From Lacrimispora amygdalina (GTDB taxonomy: Bacteria; Bacillota; Clostridia; Lachnospirales; Lachnospiraceae), in assembly GCF_003432035.1 (NCBI RefSeq), contig NZ_QOHO01000077.1, positions 1 to 64,000 on the forward strand: a stretch of 64,000 nt of DNA. Direction: 5' to 3'. The notes beneath the pieces are model-generated. The model ran no database searches. It was given only the letters and a program-made list of their open reading frames with translations, and was not told the DNA's origin. Within the stretch, counting starts at the first letter, position 1. Each line of letters begins with the position of its first letter. Both the position numbers and the translations under genes were made by a program. Positions 53,707 to 63,109 of the stretch are shown one piece after another.

Positions 53707-54675
53707 ATGACTGTTAAAGAAATCGTATCTGCTGTCAAAAAGAACAGGTCTGAAATCAAATCCGTGTATTTTGTCGGCTGCGGCGCTTCCATGTCTGAAC
53801 TATTCCCAGGCAAATATTTTCTGGAAGCAAATGCAAAAAAACTACGAGTCAGCATTTACACCGCAAATGAATTCATCTATTCCACACCCGCTGCAGTAGA
53901 TGAGTCTGCGATTGTAATTACATGCTCCTTAAGCGGTACAACCCCTGAAACGGTAGCAGCATCTAAAAAGGCAATGGATTCAGGCGCCTGTGTAATATCT
54001 GTCACCCATATTGACGGTTCTCCTCTTGCTGTTGCATCTCATTACCAGATTATCCATGGATTTGAGAAGAACTACGCTGCCAAGATGGAGAAGATGACAT
54101 TGGTCCTGGCTCTTGCAGCAGAAATCCTAAATACATATGAGGGATATAAATATTATGATGACATGGAAGCCGGTTTCGGAAAAATCTATGATCTGATTGA
54201 GACTGCCGTTTCCTCAAGTCTGCCTGCTGCCAGGGAATTTGCTGAAAAATATCAGGACATCCCGCTGTTATACGTCATGAGTTCAGGTGCCACCCAGATG
54301 GTTTCCTATTCCTTCTCAAGCTTTCTTCTCATGGAAATGCAGTGGATACCTGCAAGTTCTTTCCATGACGGTGAATTCTTTCACGGTCCGTTTGAACTGG
54401 TAGACCGGGATGTCCCTTATCTCCTGCTGATGAATGACGGTCCTACACGTCCGATGGATTCCAGAGCGTTGACATTCTTAAAACGTTTTGATGCAAAGGT
54501 GACCGTTTTAGATGCAAAGGATTTCGGCTTAAGTTCACATATCAGCGCATCTGTCGCAGAATACTTCAATCCAATGCTTATAAGCGGAGTTTTAAGAGTG
54601 TATGCGGAGCAGCTGGCACTGGTGCGCAACCACCCGCTTACAAAAAGAAGATATATGTGGAAGCTGGAGTACTAA
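53707..54675 (+). CDS. SIS-domain fructosamine deglycase-like protein (FrlB family), second copy
   Basis: A 322-residue paralogue of the divergent SIS protein: N-terminal VYFVGCGASMSELFPGKYFLE, TCSLSGTTPETV, second-domain HDGEFFHGPFEL and C-terminal HPLTKRRYMWKLEY. The differences in the active-site loops (GGSLGAFYPA against GASMSELFPG; ASHRGDT against CSLSGTT) suggest the two accept different phosphorylated conjugates, for example fructose- and glucose-linked amino acids, but this is inference. GGAGG precedes the ATG by 9 bases. Own promoter and own terminator. Confidence 0.82.
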   Translation: MTVKEIVSAVKKNRSEIKSVYFVGCGASMSELFPGKYFLEANAKKLRVSIYTANEFIYSTPAAVDESAIVITCSLSGTTPETVAASKKAMDSGACVISVTHIDGSPLAVASHYQIIHGFEKNYAAKMEKMTLVLALAAEILNTYEGYKYYDDMEAGFGKIYDLIETAVSSSLPAAREFAEKYQDIPLLYVMSSGATQMVSYSFSSFLLMEMQWIPASSFHDGEFFHGPFELVDRDVPYLLLMNDGPTRPMDSRALTFLKRFDAKVTVLDAKDFGLSSHISASVAEYFNPMLISGVLRVYAEQLALVRNHPLTKRRYMWKLEY

Positions 54676-54681
54676 TAAAAT

Positions 54682-54754
54682 CCCCTGTAAGAAAAGCAGT
54701 GAAAAGAGCTTATATTTCCCTGATTCACTGCCCCTCTCTTACAGGGGCTTTTTT
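54682..54754. terminator. Strong bidirectional terminator between SIS and kinase genes
   Basis: CCCCTGTAAGA (54682-54692) pairs with TCTTACAGGGG (54737-54747) and GCAGTGAA (54696-54703) with TTCACTGC (54724-54731). Six T follow on the plus strand and a T-rich run on the minus strand. Confidence 0.9.
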
Positions 54755-54761
54755 CATTCAG

Positions 54762-55655
54762 TCAGAATTTTCTGCCGCAGCCGAAAGAACCTTCTTTCTG
54801 ACAGTTACGGGCTGAATACACCGCTGCTCTGTAAAGACTTCCTTTTACAGTTAAGTCCTTGTATTCCTCTGCCCGCGTAATTCCCAGTTTTCCCCCGCTT
54901 TCAGGAAAATCAGCCGCATATTTCATCCCTTCCAGATAACTGGCCAGGAAGCAGGTAATAAAAGAATCTCCTGCGCCCATGGTATCGACCGCCTTTACCA
55001 GACAGGGAGACTGCCGGTACAGCTTCCCGTCAACACAGACAACCGCCCCCCTGGCGCCTCTGGTGGCAATCACAATATGACGACAGCCGTACGAGAATAT
55101 ATCATCAATCTGCGCCTTTATTTCCTCCTCGCTCATCTCTTCTCCGCAGGAGACACAGGCACAATCCAGATAAGGTACTGTTTTTCTCAAATATTCTTTG
55201 TCCGCATAATTAGAAAAATCCATGGATAAAAAGGAAGCCGTCTGTCCGAGAATGGGAAGCTGGCTCTCTATGTGGCTGAAAATACTGGTATGAACCACGT
55301 CAAAATCTGCTATATAGGATTTATCCATATTCGTGAGTTCAAGCGGATGCTGATTGGATATTCCCCCTTTATTGCTTCCAAGAAACACCCGGTCTCCCTC
55401 CACAATCTCAACTTTTGCAGCACCATTTTCACCTTTATAAAAGCGGCATCTGGAAACCTCTATTCCCATAGAAGTAATACTTTCGTATACGTGTCTGGCG
55501 GCCTCGTCATCCCCGAAGTTTCCCATGTAGGAAGCAGCATGCCCCATCATACCGGCATAAACTGCAAAATTTAAAGCATTTCCTCCAGGATACATCGTTT
55601 GTATATGCATGTATTGATCTACCACATTATCTCCCAGCCCTAATACTCTTAACAT
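54762..55655 (-). CDS. frlD: PfkB-family kinase, fructosamine kinase-like (FrlD)
   Basis: A 297-residue PfkB kinase with YPGGNALNFAVYAGMMG at the N-terminus and the catalytic/anion-hole motif DTMGAGDSFITCFLASYL near residue 220. In the frl pathway FrlD phosphorylates fructoselysine or related glycated amino acids at C6, giving the substrate of the SIS deglycases. It is the last gene of the transporter operon, as in the B. subtilis order. AAGGAG precedes the ATG. Confidence 0.8.
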   Translation of the reverse strand: MLRVLGLGDNVVDQYMHIQTMYPGGNALNFAVYAGMMGHAASYMGNFGDDEAARHVYESITSMGIEVSRCRFYKGENGAAKVEIVEGDRVFLGSNKGGISNQHPLELTNMDKSYIADFDVVHTSIFSHIESQLPILGQTASFLSMDFSNYADKEYLRKTVPYLDCACVSCGEEMSEEEIKAQIDDIFSYGCRHIVIATRGARGAVVCVDGKLYRQSPCLVKAVDTMGAGDSFITCFLASYLEGMKYAADFPESGGKLGITRAEEYKDLTVKGSLYRAAVYSARNCQKEGSFGCGRKF

Positions 55656-55697
55656 CTTTTCTCTCCTTTTTCCTGCATAACTGCATTATTTCATATA

Positions 55698-56540
55698 TCA
55701 CCCTTTTACAGCTCCCTGTGTCAGCCCTCTGACAAACTGTTTCTGCATGCACAAAAACAGGCACACCATGGGAACTGAGGCGATTAAAATTCCCGCCAGC
55801 ATAACTACATAATCCGATTTTAAGTCTCCCTGAAATGCCATAAGTCCAAGCGGAATCGTCATAATTGATTTACTTTCCAGAAAAACATTGGCAAACAGGA
55901 ATTCATTCCATACAAAATTTAAATTCACAATGGCACATGAGGCAAGCACAGGCTTACTGACCGGTACAATAATCATGAAAAATCTCTGCAGGCTGTTACA
56001 GCCATCAACAATGGCCGCCTCCTCCAATTCCTTTGGAATGGAGATAAAATAGGACCGCAGCAAAAACATGGTAAACGGAATCCGAAATGCCACATAGGGC
56101 AGAATAATAGCCCACTGAGTATTATACAGTTTAAACGACTGCAGAATCTTATATAAGGGAACCAGAGCAACCTGTTCAGAAAGGGCCATGCCTCCCAGGA
56201 TGAGAATAAAGAAAAAATTACTGCCTGGAAGCTGAAATCTGGTTAACCCATATGCCAGAAAAGAGCTGATAAAAAGGATTAAAACCAGGGATACCCCACT
56301 GACCAGAAGGGAATTTTTAAAGTAGCTGAAAAGCCCTTTGTTCCATGCAGTCACATAATTAGCAAACAGCCACTTTTGAGGAAGAGCCAGGGAATTGATA
56401 AACATCTCCTGATTTGTTTTCAAAGAATTCAAAACCAGCCACATCACCGGAAAAAGTATGATGCACACGAGAAAAATCAGGAAGCAGTGAAGAAGTATTT
56501 TTAGCACGGTTACGTGTGAATTCCAGGAATGTTTCATCAT
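55698..56540 (-). CDS. ABC transporter permease, MalG-type (FrlM-like)
   Basis: A 280-residue permease with the EAA loop ELEEAAIVDGCNSLQRFFMI and about six membrane helices. The start is placed at the first of two adjacent ATGs (56540), with AAGGAGG five bases upstream; the second ATG is possible. It lies between the MalF-type permease and the kinase genes, the FrlM position. Confidence 0.85.
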   Translation of the reverse strand: MMKHSWNSHVTVLKILLHCFLIFLVCIILFPVMWLVLNSLKTNQEMFINSLALPQKWLFANYVTAWNKGLFSYFKNSLLVSGVSLVLILFISSFLAYGLTRFQLPGSNFFFILILGGMALSEQVALVPLYKILQSFKLYNTQWAIILPYVAFRIPFTMFLLRSYFISIPKELEEAAIVDGCNSLQRFFMIIVPVSKPVLASCAIVNLNFVWNEFLFANVFLESKSIMTIPLGLMAFQGDLKSDYVVMLAGILIASVPMVCLFLCMQKQFVRGLTQGAVKG

Positions 56541-56551
56541 GTACACCTCCT

Positions 56552-57427
56552 TTATATCTGGCCGGACCTTGAGGCCCTCAGCTGTATGACAGATGCCGTT
56601 ACTGTTATTGCAAAGATCAGTACTCCCGTTGCAGCTGCCATTCCCATGTCATCATGGAGAAATGCGTTCTGGTAAAGATACAGTCCAAGCACCTGGGAAT
56701 TATTACCTGGTCCACCTCCAGTGGTGGAGTAAACCTCAGTGAACAGTTTAAATGCGCCAATTATAGTTATGATGGAACATACCAGAAGCTGTTCCTTTGC
56801 AAGCGGCAGGGAAATACTGACCGCACGTCTGACCGGGCCTGCCCCGTCAATTAATGCCGCTTCCAGATAATCCTCCGGAACGTTTTGGAATGCCACTACC
56901 ATAAGAAGAGTAATGTAACCGGTAAACTGCCACTGACTCATGGCTATAATACAAAATATTGCCAGCTTCTTATCTCCCAGCCATGTCTGCTGGAGCTGTT
57001 CCAGACCTGCATTCTTTAAGAAGGTATTCAAAAGACCGACCTGAGGCGAATAAATAAAGCTGAACATCAGGCCTACTGCAGTAAGGGAAATCAACGACGG
57101 TATAAAGTATATATTTCTGTAAATGCCCCTGGCTTTTCCTGTAAGTCTGCTCTCTAAAAGCAGGGCCAGAAATGTCCCAAAACCCACCTGTACCAGAAGC
57201 GAAATCAAACAGTAATATATATTGTTCCGCATCATGATGGGGAAAACTTCATTGGTAAACAGCCGTCGGAAATTATCAAGTCCTACGAATTTCATAGCTG
57301 AGGAATAGGAAGACAATCGGAAAAAGCTGTAAACACAATTGACTATGATCGGAATATATACAAAGCCAAGCACCATAAAAAGTCCCGGCAGTATATACAA
57401 ATATGGCGCTAATTTCTTTTTTTTCAT
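56552..57427 (-). CDS. ABC transporter permease, MalF-type (FrlN-like)
   Basis: A 291-residue permease: first helix LYILPGLFMVLGFVYIPIIV and EAA loop YLEAALIDGAGPVRRAVSI. It is the partner of the MalG-type permease, encoded 11 bp downstream. AAAGGAAGG precedes the ATG. No ATPase gene lies in the operon; a shared MsmX-type ATPase elsewhere would be needed. Confidence 0.85.
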   Translation of the reverse strand: MKKKKLAPYLYILPGLFMVLGFVYIPIIVNCVYSFFRLSSYSSAMKFVGLDNFRRLFTNEVFPIMMRNNIYYCLISLLVQVGFGTFLALLLESRLTGKARGIYRNIYFIPSLISLTAVGLMFSFIYSPQVGLLNTFLKNAGLEQLQQTWLGDKKLAIFCIIAMSQWQFTGYITLLMVVAFQNVPEDYLEAALIDGAGPVRRAVSISLPLAKEQLLVCSIITIIGAFKLFTEVYSTTGGGPGNNSQVLGLYLYQNAFLHDDMGMAAATGVLIFAITVTASVIQLRASRSGQI

Positions 57428-57495
57428 CTGGACCCTTCCTTTTTCGTCAACAGGGAGCGTATGACCGCTCCCTGTTAAGCTGATATTCTTCTCTA

Positions 57496-58842
57496 TTACT
57501 GAACCAGTGACTGCGCTTCTTTAGCCGTTTTCTGAACCTTCTCCATAGCTTCCTTCGGAGTTACATCACCGTTTGTGATATCGGATATAGCGGTTAAATA
57601 AGTATCACATACGGTTGAATATAAGGAACTGTCGAACCACGGTCCCATTTCCTTTGCGGAAGAAATAGCTTTGTATGCATCAATTAAAGACTGATCCTTA
57701 AGTCCGGCATCAACTCCTTTGGAAGCATTGAACCAGCCTACATCTTCTGCCTGCTGCGCTCCCACTTCCGGTCCTAAAAACCATTTTAAGAACTCCACAC
57801 ATTCCTCTGGATATTTCGTCTTAGAAGAGATTACGAAGCCTTCCGGAGAACCAGTCAGCAGATCCGGATTACCGGAACCTTCTACAACTGGAAAGTTAAA
57901 CATACCCCAGTTTAAATCTGCATTCTCCTGTTTTACATTGGTAATTTCAACCAGCTCTGCATACAGCATGGCTGTCTGCCCCTGTGTAAAGCCCAGTCTG
58001 GCCATATCGTGAGTCTGCCCGTTCACTCCCGCGTTCATGTATGGTACCAGCTGCTGATAATATTCCAAAGCTTTCTCATATCCCGGATCAGTAAACTCAC
58101 CTGTTTTCGGATTGTAGTCCTTTGCTCTCACATCATCGGCAACAAGCATCTGATTTAATGTTCCCACATAATGGCATGCCGGCCACTGGTCCTGATTACC
58201 TTCTGCAATGGGGGTAATCCCGTCTGCTTTCAGTTTGTCACATACAGCAATAAATTCATCCCATGTTTTTGGGATTTCAAGTCCTTCCTTTTTAAATATG
58301 TCCTTGTTATAGAAAAATAATTTGCCATCCAGTCTGAATGGAACACCGTAAACCATTCCATCATCTGTGGTGTATTCCACCATCTGGGTATCCAGAAGAG
58401 AATCTTTCCATTTTGCATCCTTTTCCAGATAGGGATTGAGATCCAGAATGAGATTTTCACGGATAAAACGTTCAGAAAACTCACCGCCCCAGCTGAAAAA
58501 GATATCTGGTGCCTCATCAGAACCTACAACCACTTTGATCTTTTCTTTGTATGGCTGATTCTGGGCACTGGTGATTTCGATATCAATGTCAGGGTGAGCT
58601 GCTTCGTATTCCGCGACCTTTTTCTCAATGAATGAGTTGGCCGGATCATCAGGGAAGCGGTGAAACAGTTTTATGACTTTCTTTTCTCCTCCAGATGCTG
58701 CTTGTGTGGAACCGGCCTTTGCACTTTCTGAGGGTGCTGCGGCGGAAGAAGATCCGGCGGTATTACCGCTGCAGGCAGTCATTGACAGGGCCATGACACA
58801 GGATATTCCTGCATACACCGCTTTTCTAAAACTTTTTTTCAT
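57496..58842 (-). CDS. ABC transporter substrate-binding lipoprotein (FrlO-like)
   Basis: A 448-residue SBP_bac_1 protein. The signal peptide ends in MTAC (lipid cysteine near residue 23), then a Ser/Ala-rich linker. The body shows KVVVGSDEAPDIFFSWGG and GKLFFYNKDIFKKEGLEIP. Binding proteins of this class carry sugars and also glycated amino acids (FrlO). It is the first gene of the binding protein, permease, permease, kinase operon. AAAGGAG precedes the ATG. Confidence 0.85.
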   Translation of the reverse strand: MKKSFRKAVYAGISCVMALSMTACSGNTAGSSSAAAPSESAKAGSTQAASGGEKKVIKLFHRFPDDPANSFIEKKVAEYEAAHPDIDIEITSAQNQPYKEKIKVVVGSDEAPDIFFSWGGEFSERFIRENLILDLNPYLEKDAKWKDSLLDTQMVEYTTDDGMVYGVPFRLDGKLFFYNKDIFKKEGLEIPKTWDEFIAVCDKLKADGITPIAEGNQDQWPACHYVGTLNQMLVADDVRAKDYNPKTGEFTDPGYEKALEYYQQLVPYMNAGVNGQTHDMARLGFTQGQTAMLYAELVEITNVKQENADLNWGMFNFPVVEGSGNPDLLTGSPEGFVISSKTKYPEECVEFLKWFLGPEVGAQQAEDVGWFNASKGVDAGLKDQSLIDAYKAISSAKEMGPWFDSSLYSTVCDTYLTAISDITNGDVTPKEAMEKVQKTAKEAQSLVQ

Positions 58843-58896
58843 AATTATTCTCTCCTTTCTTGTACCCGGTAAATCGTTGTCCGATTATGTATGTGT

Positions 58897-58908
58897 TGTA
58901 TGCATACA
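58897..58908. promoter_or_regulatory. 12-bp perfect palindrome in the binding-protein leader
   Basis: TGTATGCATACA is a perfect palindrome downstream of the predicted transcription start of the operon. GntR/HutC-type regulators often bind sites of this kind, but one copy is weak evidence. Confidence 0.35.
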
Positions 58909-58928
58909 TCTTATTACAACTTGGATAC

Positions 58929-58957
58929 ATTATATTATGTTAAATAACTTTTTGCAA
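58929..58957 (-). promoter_or_regulatory. Promoter of the frl-like transporter operon
   Basis: Minus-strand TTGCAA (plus 58952-58957), a 17-bp spacer and TATAAT (58929-58934). ACATTATAT over the -10 box matches nine bases of the operator arm at the SIS promoters. Confidence 0.65.
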
Positions 58958-59025
58958 TAGCTTTTTTTAAATTTATTGTATAATTTAACATCAATTTTAT
59001 TAGTATCCCGTTTTTGGATAGCAAA

Positions 59026-59078
59026 AATGACGAAAATTTAAGAAAATAAAGGTTCACTTTCCAAAAATCTTCGTCATT
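59026..59078 (-). terminator. Terminator of the GntR-type gene
   Basis: AATGACGAA (59026-59034) pairs perfectly with TTCGTCATT (59070-59078), with extra A/T pairing inside. A short T-run follows on the minus strand. Confidence 0.65.
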
Positions 59079-59118
59079 AATAAGTTTTATTTTTTTTATT
59101 AATTCTTTACTTAAAAAA

Positions 59119-59826
59119 TCAAGTCAGGATTGTCAGTTTATACCGTTCCGGATTGATAATCAGTTTACAATAATGGATCACTTCTCCAGCCTCATCCATC
59201 ACCTGATCTCTGTGAAGCAATAGTGCCAGTCCTTCTTTTACATGAAGATACTCTGCCTCTTCACGGGTCGCATAACAGATCTCAACCGTTTTTACAGCAT
59301 GGGTCGGTGTGGTATCATGTCTTCGGAGAATGGAATAAACGGAACCCGTAAGGTCCTCTTCCATTAAGTAGGAATATTTGGACGGAAAATAATTCTCCTC
59401 CAGCATGACAGGCTCCCCGTCGCTTTTGCGAATTCTTACAATTTTCATGACCCGGTCATTCTCCTCGATATGGAGATACTGGCTGACGGAAACCGCAGCC
59501 CATGTCCATTCAAGAGAAACCAGCTCTGTAGATGCGGTCTTTCCGTCATTCTCGCACATTTCGGTAAAGCTTAACAGCTTATTCATCACCCGGTTCAATT
59601 TCTTTGCAGCAACAAATGTTCCTATGCCCTGCCGTTTTGTTACATATCCCTCTTCCGCCAGTATTTCAATCGCTTTCCTGACCGTAATTCTGCTGATATC
59701 ATATGACATACTGAATTCCAGTTCTGTCATCAGCCTGTCATTCTCCTTAAGCTTTCCCTCTATGATCTGCTGCTTAATATCATCTGCCAACTGCTGGTAC
59801 AACGGGATGATAGAATTCTTATTCAT
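59119..59826 (-). CDS. GntR-family regulator with UTRA domain (FrlR-like)
   Basis: A 235-residue regulator. The N-terminal winged helix-turn-helix includes YDISRITVRKAIEILAEEGY and RQGIGTFVA (about 36-68). A UTRA ligand domain follows (VRIRKSDGEPVMLEENYFPS). In B. subtilis the frl operon is next to such a gene, frlR, which responds to a pathway intermediate. Here it lies just upstream of the transporter operon. AAAGGAG precedes the ATG. The dyad TATCAT-CTT-ATGATA (59859-59873) in its upstream region is a possible autoregulatory site. Confidence 0.85.
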   Translation of the reverse strand: MNKNSIIPLYQQLADDIKQQIIEGKLKENDRLMTELEFSMSYDISRITVRKAIEILAEEGYVTKRQGIGTFVAAKKLNRVMNKLLSFTEMCENDGKTASTELVSLEWTWAAVSVSQYLHIEENDRVMKIVRIRKSDGEPVMLEENYFPSKYSYLMEEDLTGSVYSILRRHDTTPTHAVKTVEICYATREEAEYLHVKEGLALLLHRDQVMDEAGEVIHYCKLIINPERYKLTILT

Positions 59827-59944
59827 AATTCTCCTTTCTGAACTCTCTCATTGTTTTGTATCATCTTATGATATTATAATAACATGATTGATGAATAAAG
59901 AAAAGAATTTGTTTTAAGCGGCATGATCTGACTTAAGTATCTGA

Positions 59945-60793
59945 TTAAATTACTTTCAATATTTTTATCAGAGCATCATGAGCCATGGTAAAAGCCTCTT
60001 CCCCGCTCATTTTTCTCTTTTGTTCCCCATGCTGTTCCAAAGCAGAGAAACCGGCAAAATCGCTTAGATGAGGTTCCAGGGATAAAAATCCCTGATATCC
60101 ACTCTCTTTTAATTTTCCAAGAATTTTTTCCACATTTCCGTCTCCCATCCCTGCGGGAACCACGCTTGCATCCGACCAGAGAGCATCCTTTATGTGAATA
60201 TAGGAAATGTATGGCTTTAACATCTCATAAGCTTCCAGCGTATCCTGTTTGCACTGGACAAAGTTGGCAAAATCAAATACTGCCTTAAAATGATCTCCAT
60301 AAAATTCTTTCATAATTTCCAGGCACCGGTCCGCCATATCCCCATAGATATCCTTCTCATTTTCATGAAGAAGAATCACTTCGTTTGCTTTGGCATAGTC
60401 CACAAACTGTCCAAGCTGGTCCATTACCTTGTTTTTATAAGGCTCATAGCTGGCATTTTCGGGCATAAAGAAACTGAACATACGGATATTTGGAGTTTCC
60501 ATCACATGTGCAAGTTCTACCGTGTGTTTAAATAATTCCATATGAGGACCAAACTCATCTGCAATTTTAATTTTTCCAATAGGGGAACCAACGGATGATA
60601 ATTTTATACCATTGCTGTCAAGGCGCCTTTTAATCTCTTTTGCCTCGTCTGCTGTGTGTTCCACCAAACCCTTTCCATTCACTCCGCGCATCTCCACATA
60701 AGACATTCCCAGTTTTTTCAGCACATTCATCTGAATGTCTAAATCCATATCAATTTCATCGGCAAAGCCGGATAGTTTTATTTTATCCCACAT
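59945..60793 (-). CDS. Xylose isomerase-like TIM-barrel isomerase/epimerase
   Basis: A 282-residue AP-endonuclease-2-type TIM barrel. Probable metal ligands lie in LLHENEKDIYGD, AVFDFANFVQ, YIHIKDALW and FLSLEPHL. The family includes sugar-phosphate isomerases, inosose dehydratases and 3-epimerases. It is the last gene after two Gfo/Idh oxidoreductases. That trio fits oxidation, isomerisation or epimerisation, and reduction of a sugar or inositol, but the substrate is unknown. AAGGAGAG precedes the ATG. Confidence 0.82.
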   Translation of the reverse strand: MWDKIKLSGFADEIDMDLDIQMNVLKKLGMSYVEMRGVNGKGLVEHTADEAKEIKRRLDSNGIKLSSVGSPIGKIKIADEFGPHMELFKHTVELAHVMETPNIRMFSFFMPENASYEPYKNKVMDQLGQFVDYAKANEVILLHENEKDIYGDMADRCLEIMKEFYGDHFKAVFDFANFVQCKQDTLEAYEMLKPYISYIHIKDALWSDASVVPAGMGDGNVEKILGKLKESGYQGFLSLEPHLSDFAGFSALEQHGEQKRKMSGEEAFTMAHDALIKILKVI

Positions 60794-60810
60794 AATAATC
60801 TCTCCTTTTC

Positions 60811-61965
60811 TTAATAACTTCCTTCTGTATCAAACACCACACCGGTTCCCTCTTTTTTTCTGGTAGCTGCACGGCGTTTATTCAGCTCCTCTAAAAACAG
60901 ATTTTCATCAAACGGTATCTCAACTTCCCTGTTCAGCCAGCTGGATAAATGCATGGCGTTTGATAATGTCAGTCCATTGATTCCTTCTTCCCCTTCAGCC
61001 ACCAGTGGTGTTCCCCTCAGGATCCTGCCTGCAAATGCCTTTAACACTCCTGCATGCTGCTCATTGACGCCATCTGTCTCCACTTCCGTAACAGTACATT
61101 CCGGTGTATCAAATCCGCCTTTTGCAGTTTTGCAGAATGTGCGCTCATTTTCTGCCAGTTTATAAAGCATAAGGCGGTCATTCTCACAAACCAGCTTTCC
61201 CATCTCCATGGTAATCTCAAACCGGTTTGTACCTGGAGCATCTGCAGTGGAAGTCACAAAAACTCCGGTTGCTCCGTTTGGATATTCTAAATAAGCCGTT
61301 ACATCGTCTTCCACCTCTATGTCATGCCATTTTCCATTGTGGCAGAAGGCACGCACTTTATCCGGCATTCCGCAGATCCACTGAAGCAGATCCATGTTAT
61401 GAGGGCACTGGTTCAAGAGTACGCCTCCGCCTTCTCCGTCCCAGGTCGCTCTCCAGCTGCCGGAATCATAATAGGACTGGGTTCTGTACCAGTCGGTAAC
61501 AATCCAGTTAACCCGTTTGATCGCTCCCAGCTCTTTGCCAGTTACCAGCTCGTGTAGTTTTCTGTAAATGCAGTTGGTCCTCTGATTGAACATCATGGCA
61601 AATACACGGTCGGATTTCTGTGCAGCTTCATTCATCTTTCTTACCTGTGCCGTGTAAACACCTGCAGGCTTCTCACACAGAACATGATGACCATGCTCCA
61701 TAGCATAGATTGTAAGCTCCGGATGCTGATAATGAGGTACAGCAATTAATACAGCATCACATACTCCTGCATCGATTAAGTCCGTTCCTTCTTTAAAAAA
61801 CAAGGTCTCAGCAGGCACATATTCTTTCGCCCAGGCAATCCGTCCGTCCTCCCTGTCAGCAACTGCTGTTACTTCAATCTCAGGAACCTTCCCTTCTTGA
61901 ATACTCTTCAAATGGTTCGTACCCATATTACCAATTCCGATAATTCCCAGTCTCACTTTTTCCAT
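60811..61965 (-). CDS. Gfo/Idh/MocA-family oxidoreductase, second of two
   Basis: A 384-residue NAD(P)-dependent dehydrogenase: Rossmann motif GIIGIGNMGTNHLKSI, family motif HVLCEKPAGVYTAQV near residue 96, and LLNQCPHNMDLLQWICGMP with the likely catalytic histidine. It is slightly longer than IolG-type enzymes. It is unlike its upstream neighbour in the C-terminal part, so the two probably act on different intermediates or in opposite directions. GAGGAG precedes the ATG; the upstream gene ends 3 bp earlier. Confidence 0.85.
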   Translation of the reverse strand: MEKVRLGIIGIGNMGTNHLKSIQEGKVPEIEVTAVADREDGRIAWAKEYVPAETLFFKEGTDLIDAGVCDAVLIAVPHYQHPELTIYAMEHGHHVLCEKPAGVYTAQVRKMNEAAQKSDRVFAMMFNQRTNCIYRKLHELVTGKELGAIKRVNWIVTDWYRTQSYYDSGSWRATWDGEGGGVLLNQCPHNMDLLQWICGMPDKVRAFCHNGKWHDIEVEDDVTAYLEYPNGATGVFVTSTADAPGTNRFEITMEMGKLVCENDRLMLYKLAENERTFCKTAKGGFDTPECTVTEVETDGVNEQHAGVLKAFAGRILRGTPLVAEGEEGINGLTLSNAMHLSSWLNREVEIPFDENLFLEELNKRRAATRKKEGTGVVFDTEGSY

Positions 61966-61968
61966 GGT

Positions 61969-62988
61969 TTATTTCTCCTCACTTCCTGCAGATTCATAGA
62001 TATCCATCATTGTATCAAATGTAAGCCGAACCGATTCCAGATCATTCCCATAAGCCTTCCCTGTATTGACACAATCATAAAAATCATGGATACAGGCTTC
62101 ATGACCGCTTCCCCAGTAAGATTTTCCTGGTACAAGGCTTTTTTTCGAGCGCCAGATAACAGGTTCCATCTCTCCTGCCTCCTGATAAGTGACTGTATCT
62201 CCTTCCACCCGGATAAATCCTCTTTCCCCTGCAATCTCAATAAGAACAGGCGCGTCACTGACGTATGCAGTCGTGGCGTAAAAACTGGCTCTTACAGGAT
62301 CTTTCCCCTGGGTAAACTCCATATAGGCTTCCAGGGAATCTTCCACCTCCACAATTCCCTTTAAGTGATGGTTCCTCATAGAAGCTTCCGTTCTGACCGG
62401 CCTGCCAAGCCAGCGTAGCAGCAGGTCAAGTGCATGTATGGACTGATTCATAAGGGCTCCGCCGCCTTCTGACTCCAGCTTTCCTCTCCATCCGCTTTCC
62501 GTGTAATAAGGTGCATCCCTGTGCCAGGTGACAAAGGCTCTGCCTCCCCGCAGAGCTCCTATTTTTCCTTCCTCAATCAACTCTGTCGCTTTTTTCGTTG
62601 TCTCGTTATACCGGTTCTGAAAGCAGATTCCAAGTCTTGCGCCGCTTTTTAAAGATGCCTTCTCTAACTGTTCAAATTGCAGCCGGTTAATAGCCGGCGG
62701 CTTCTCCATAAATACGTGAAGGCCCTTTTTTAAGGCTATTTCCGCCATGGGAACATGACAGAAATGAGGCGTACAAATATGAATTCCATCCAGTTCTTCT
62801 TTCTCAAGCATCTCTTCTAAGGATTCATATGCATGTCCTTTTCCTTCCGTATATTGGCGGCAGAATTCCTCCGCCCTGTCTATACGAATATCAGCCATGG
62901 CACAGAGCCTGACTTCTTTTAATTCCCTTAAGATCATGGAATGGACTTTACCAATGTTACCGCAGCCAATCACTCCAACCCGAACCAT
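61969..62988 (-). CDS. Gfo/Idh/MocA-family oxidoreductase, first of two
   Basis: A 339-residue dehydrogenase: GVIGCGNIGKVHSMIL, HVFMEKPPAINRLQF and LMNQSIHALDLLLRWLG. The start is placed at ATG 62988 with AGGAG five bases upstream; the frame could open two codons earlier at GTG, inside the ribosome site. It is the first gene of the operon with the second oxidoreductase and the TIM-barrel protein, divergent from an AraC-type regulator. Confidence 0.85.
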   Translation of the reverse strand: MVRVGVIGCGNIGKVHSMILRELKEVRLCAMADIRIDRAEEFCRQYTEGKGHAYESLEEMLEKEELDGIHICTPHFCHVPMAEIALKKGLHVFMEKPPAINRLQFEQLEKASLKSGARLGICFQNRYNETTKKATELIEEGKIGALRGGRAFVTWHRDAPYYTESGWRGKLESEGGGALMNQSIHALDLLLRWLGRPVRTEASMRNHHLKGIVEVEDSLEAYMEFTQGKDPVRASFYATTAYVSDAPVLIEIAGERGFIRVEGDTVTYQEAGEMEPVIWRSKKSLVPGKSYWGSGHEACIHDFYDCVNTGKAYGNDLESVRLTFDTMMDIYESAGSEEK

Positions 62989-63058
62989 AATCACTCCTCT
63001 TTTCTTTTCCTTGTTTCTTCTGTATTTCTATTATATAATTGTTTTAACGCAATTTGTT

Positions 63059-63095
63059 TGCGCAGATTGACTATAAACATGCGTAGATTGTCTAT
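63059..63095. repeat. Two 16-bp direct repeats 21 bp apart, candidate AraC-type sites
   Basis: TGCGCAGATTGACTAT (63059-63074) and TGCGTAGATTGTCTAT (63080-63095) agree at 14 of 16 positions with an exact 21-bp period, two helical turns. They lie between the oxidoreductase operon, which has a TATAAT-like box and a poor -35, and the AraC-type gene, whose own promoter they overlap. Confidence 0.7.
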
Positions 63096-63109
63096 TTAAG
63101 GAGAAGCCC

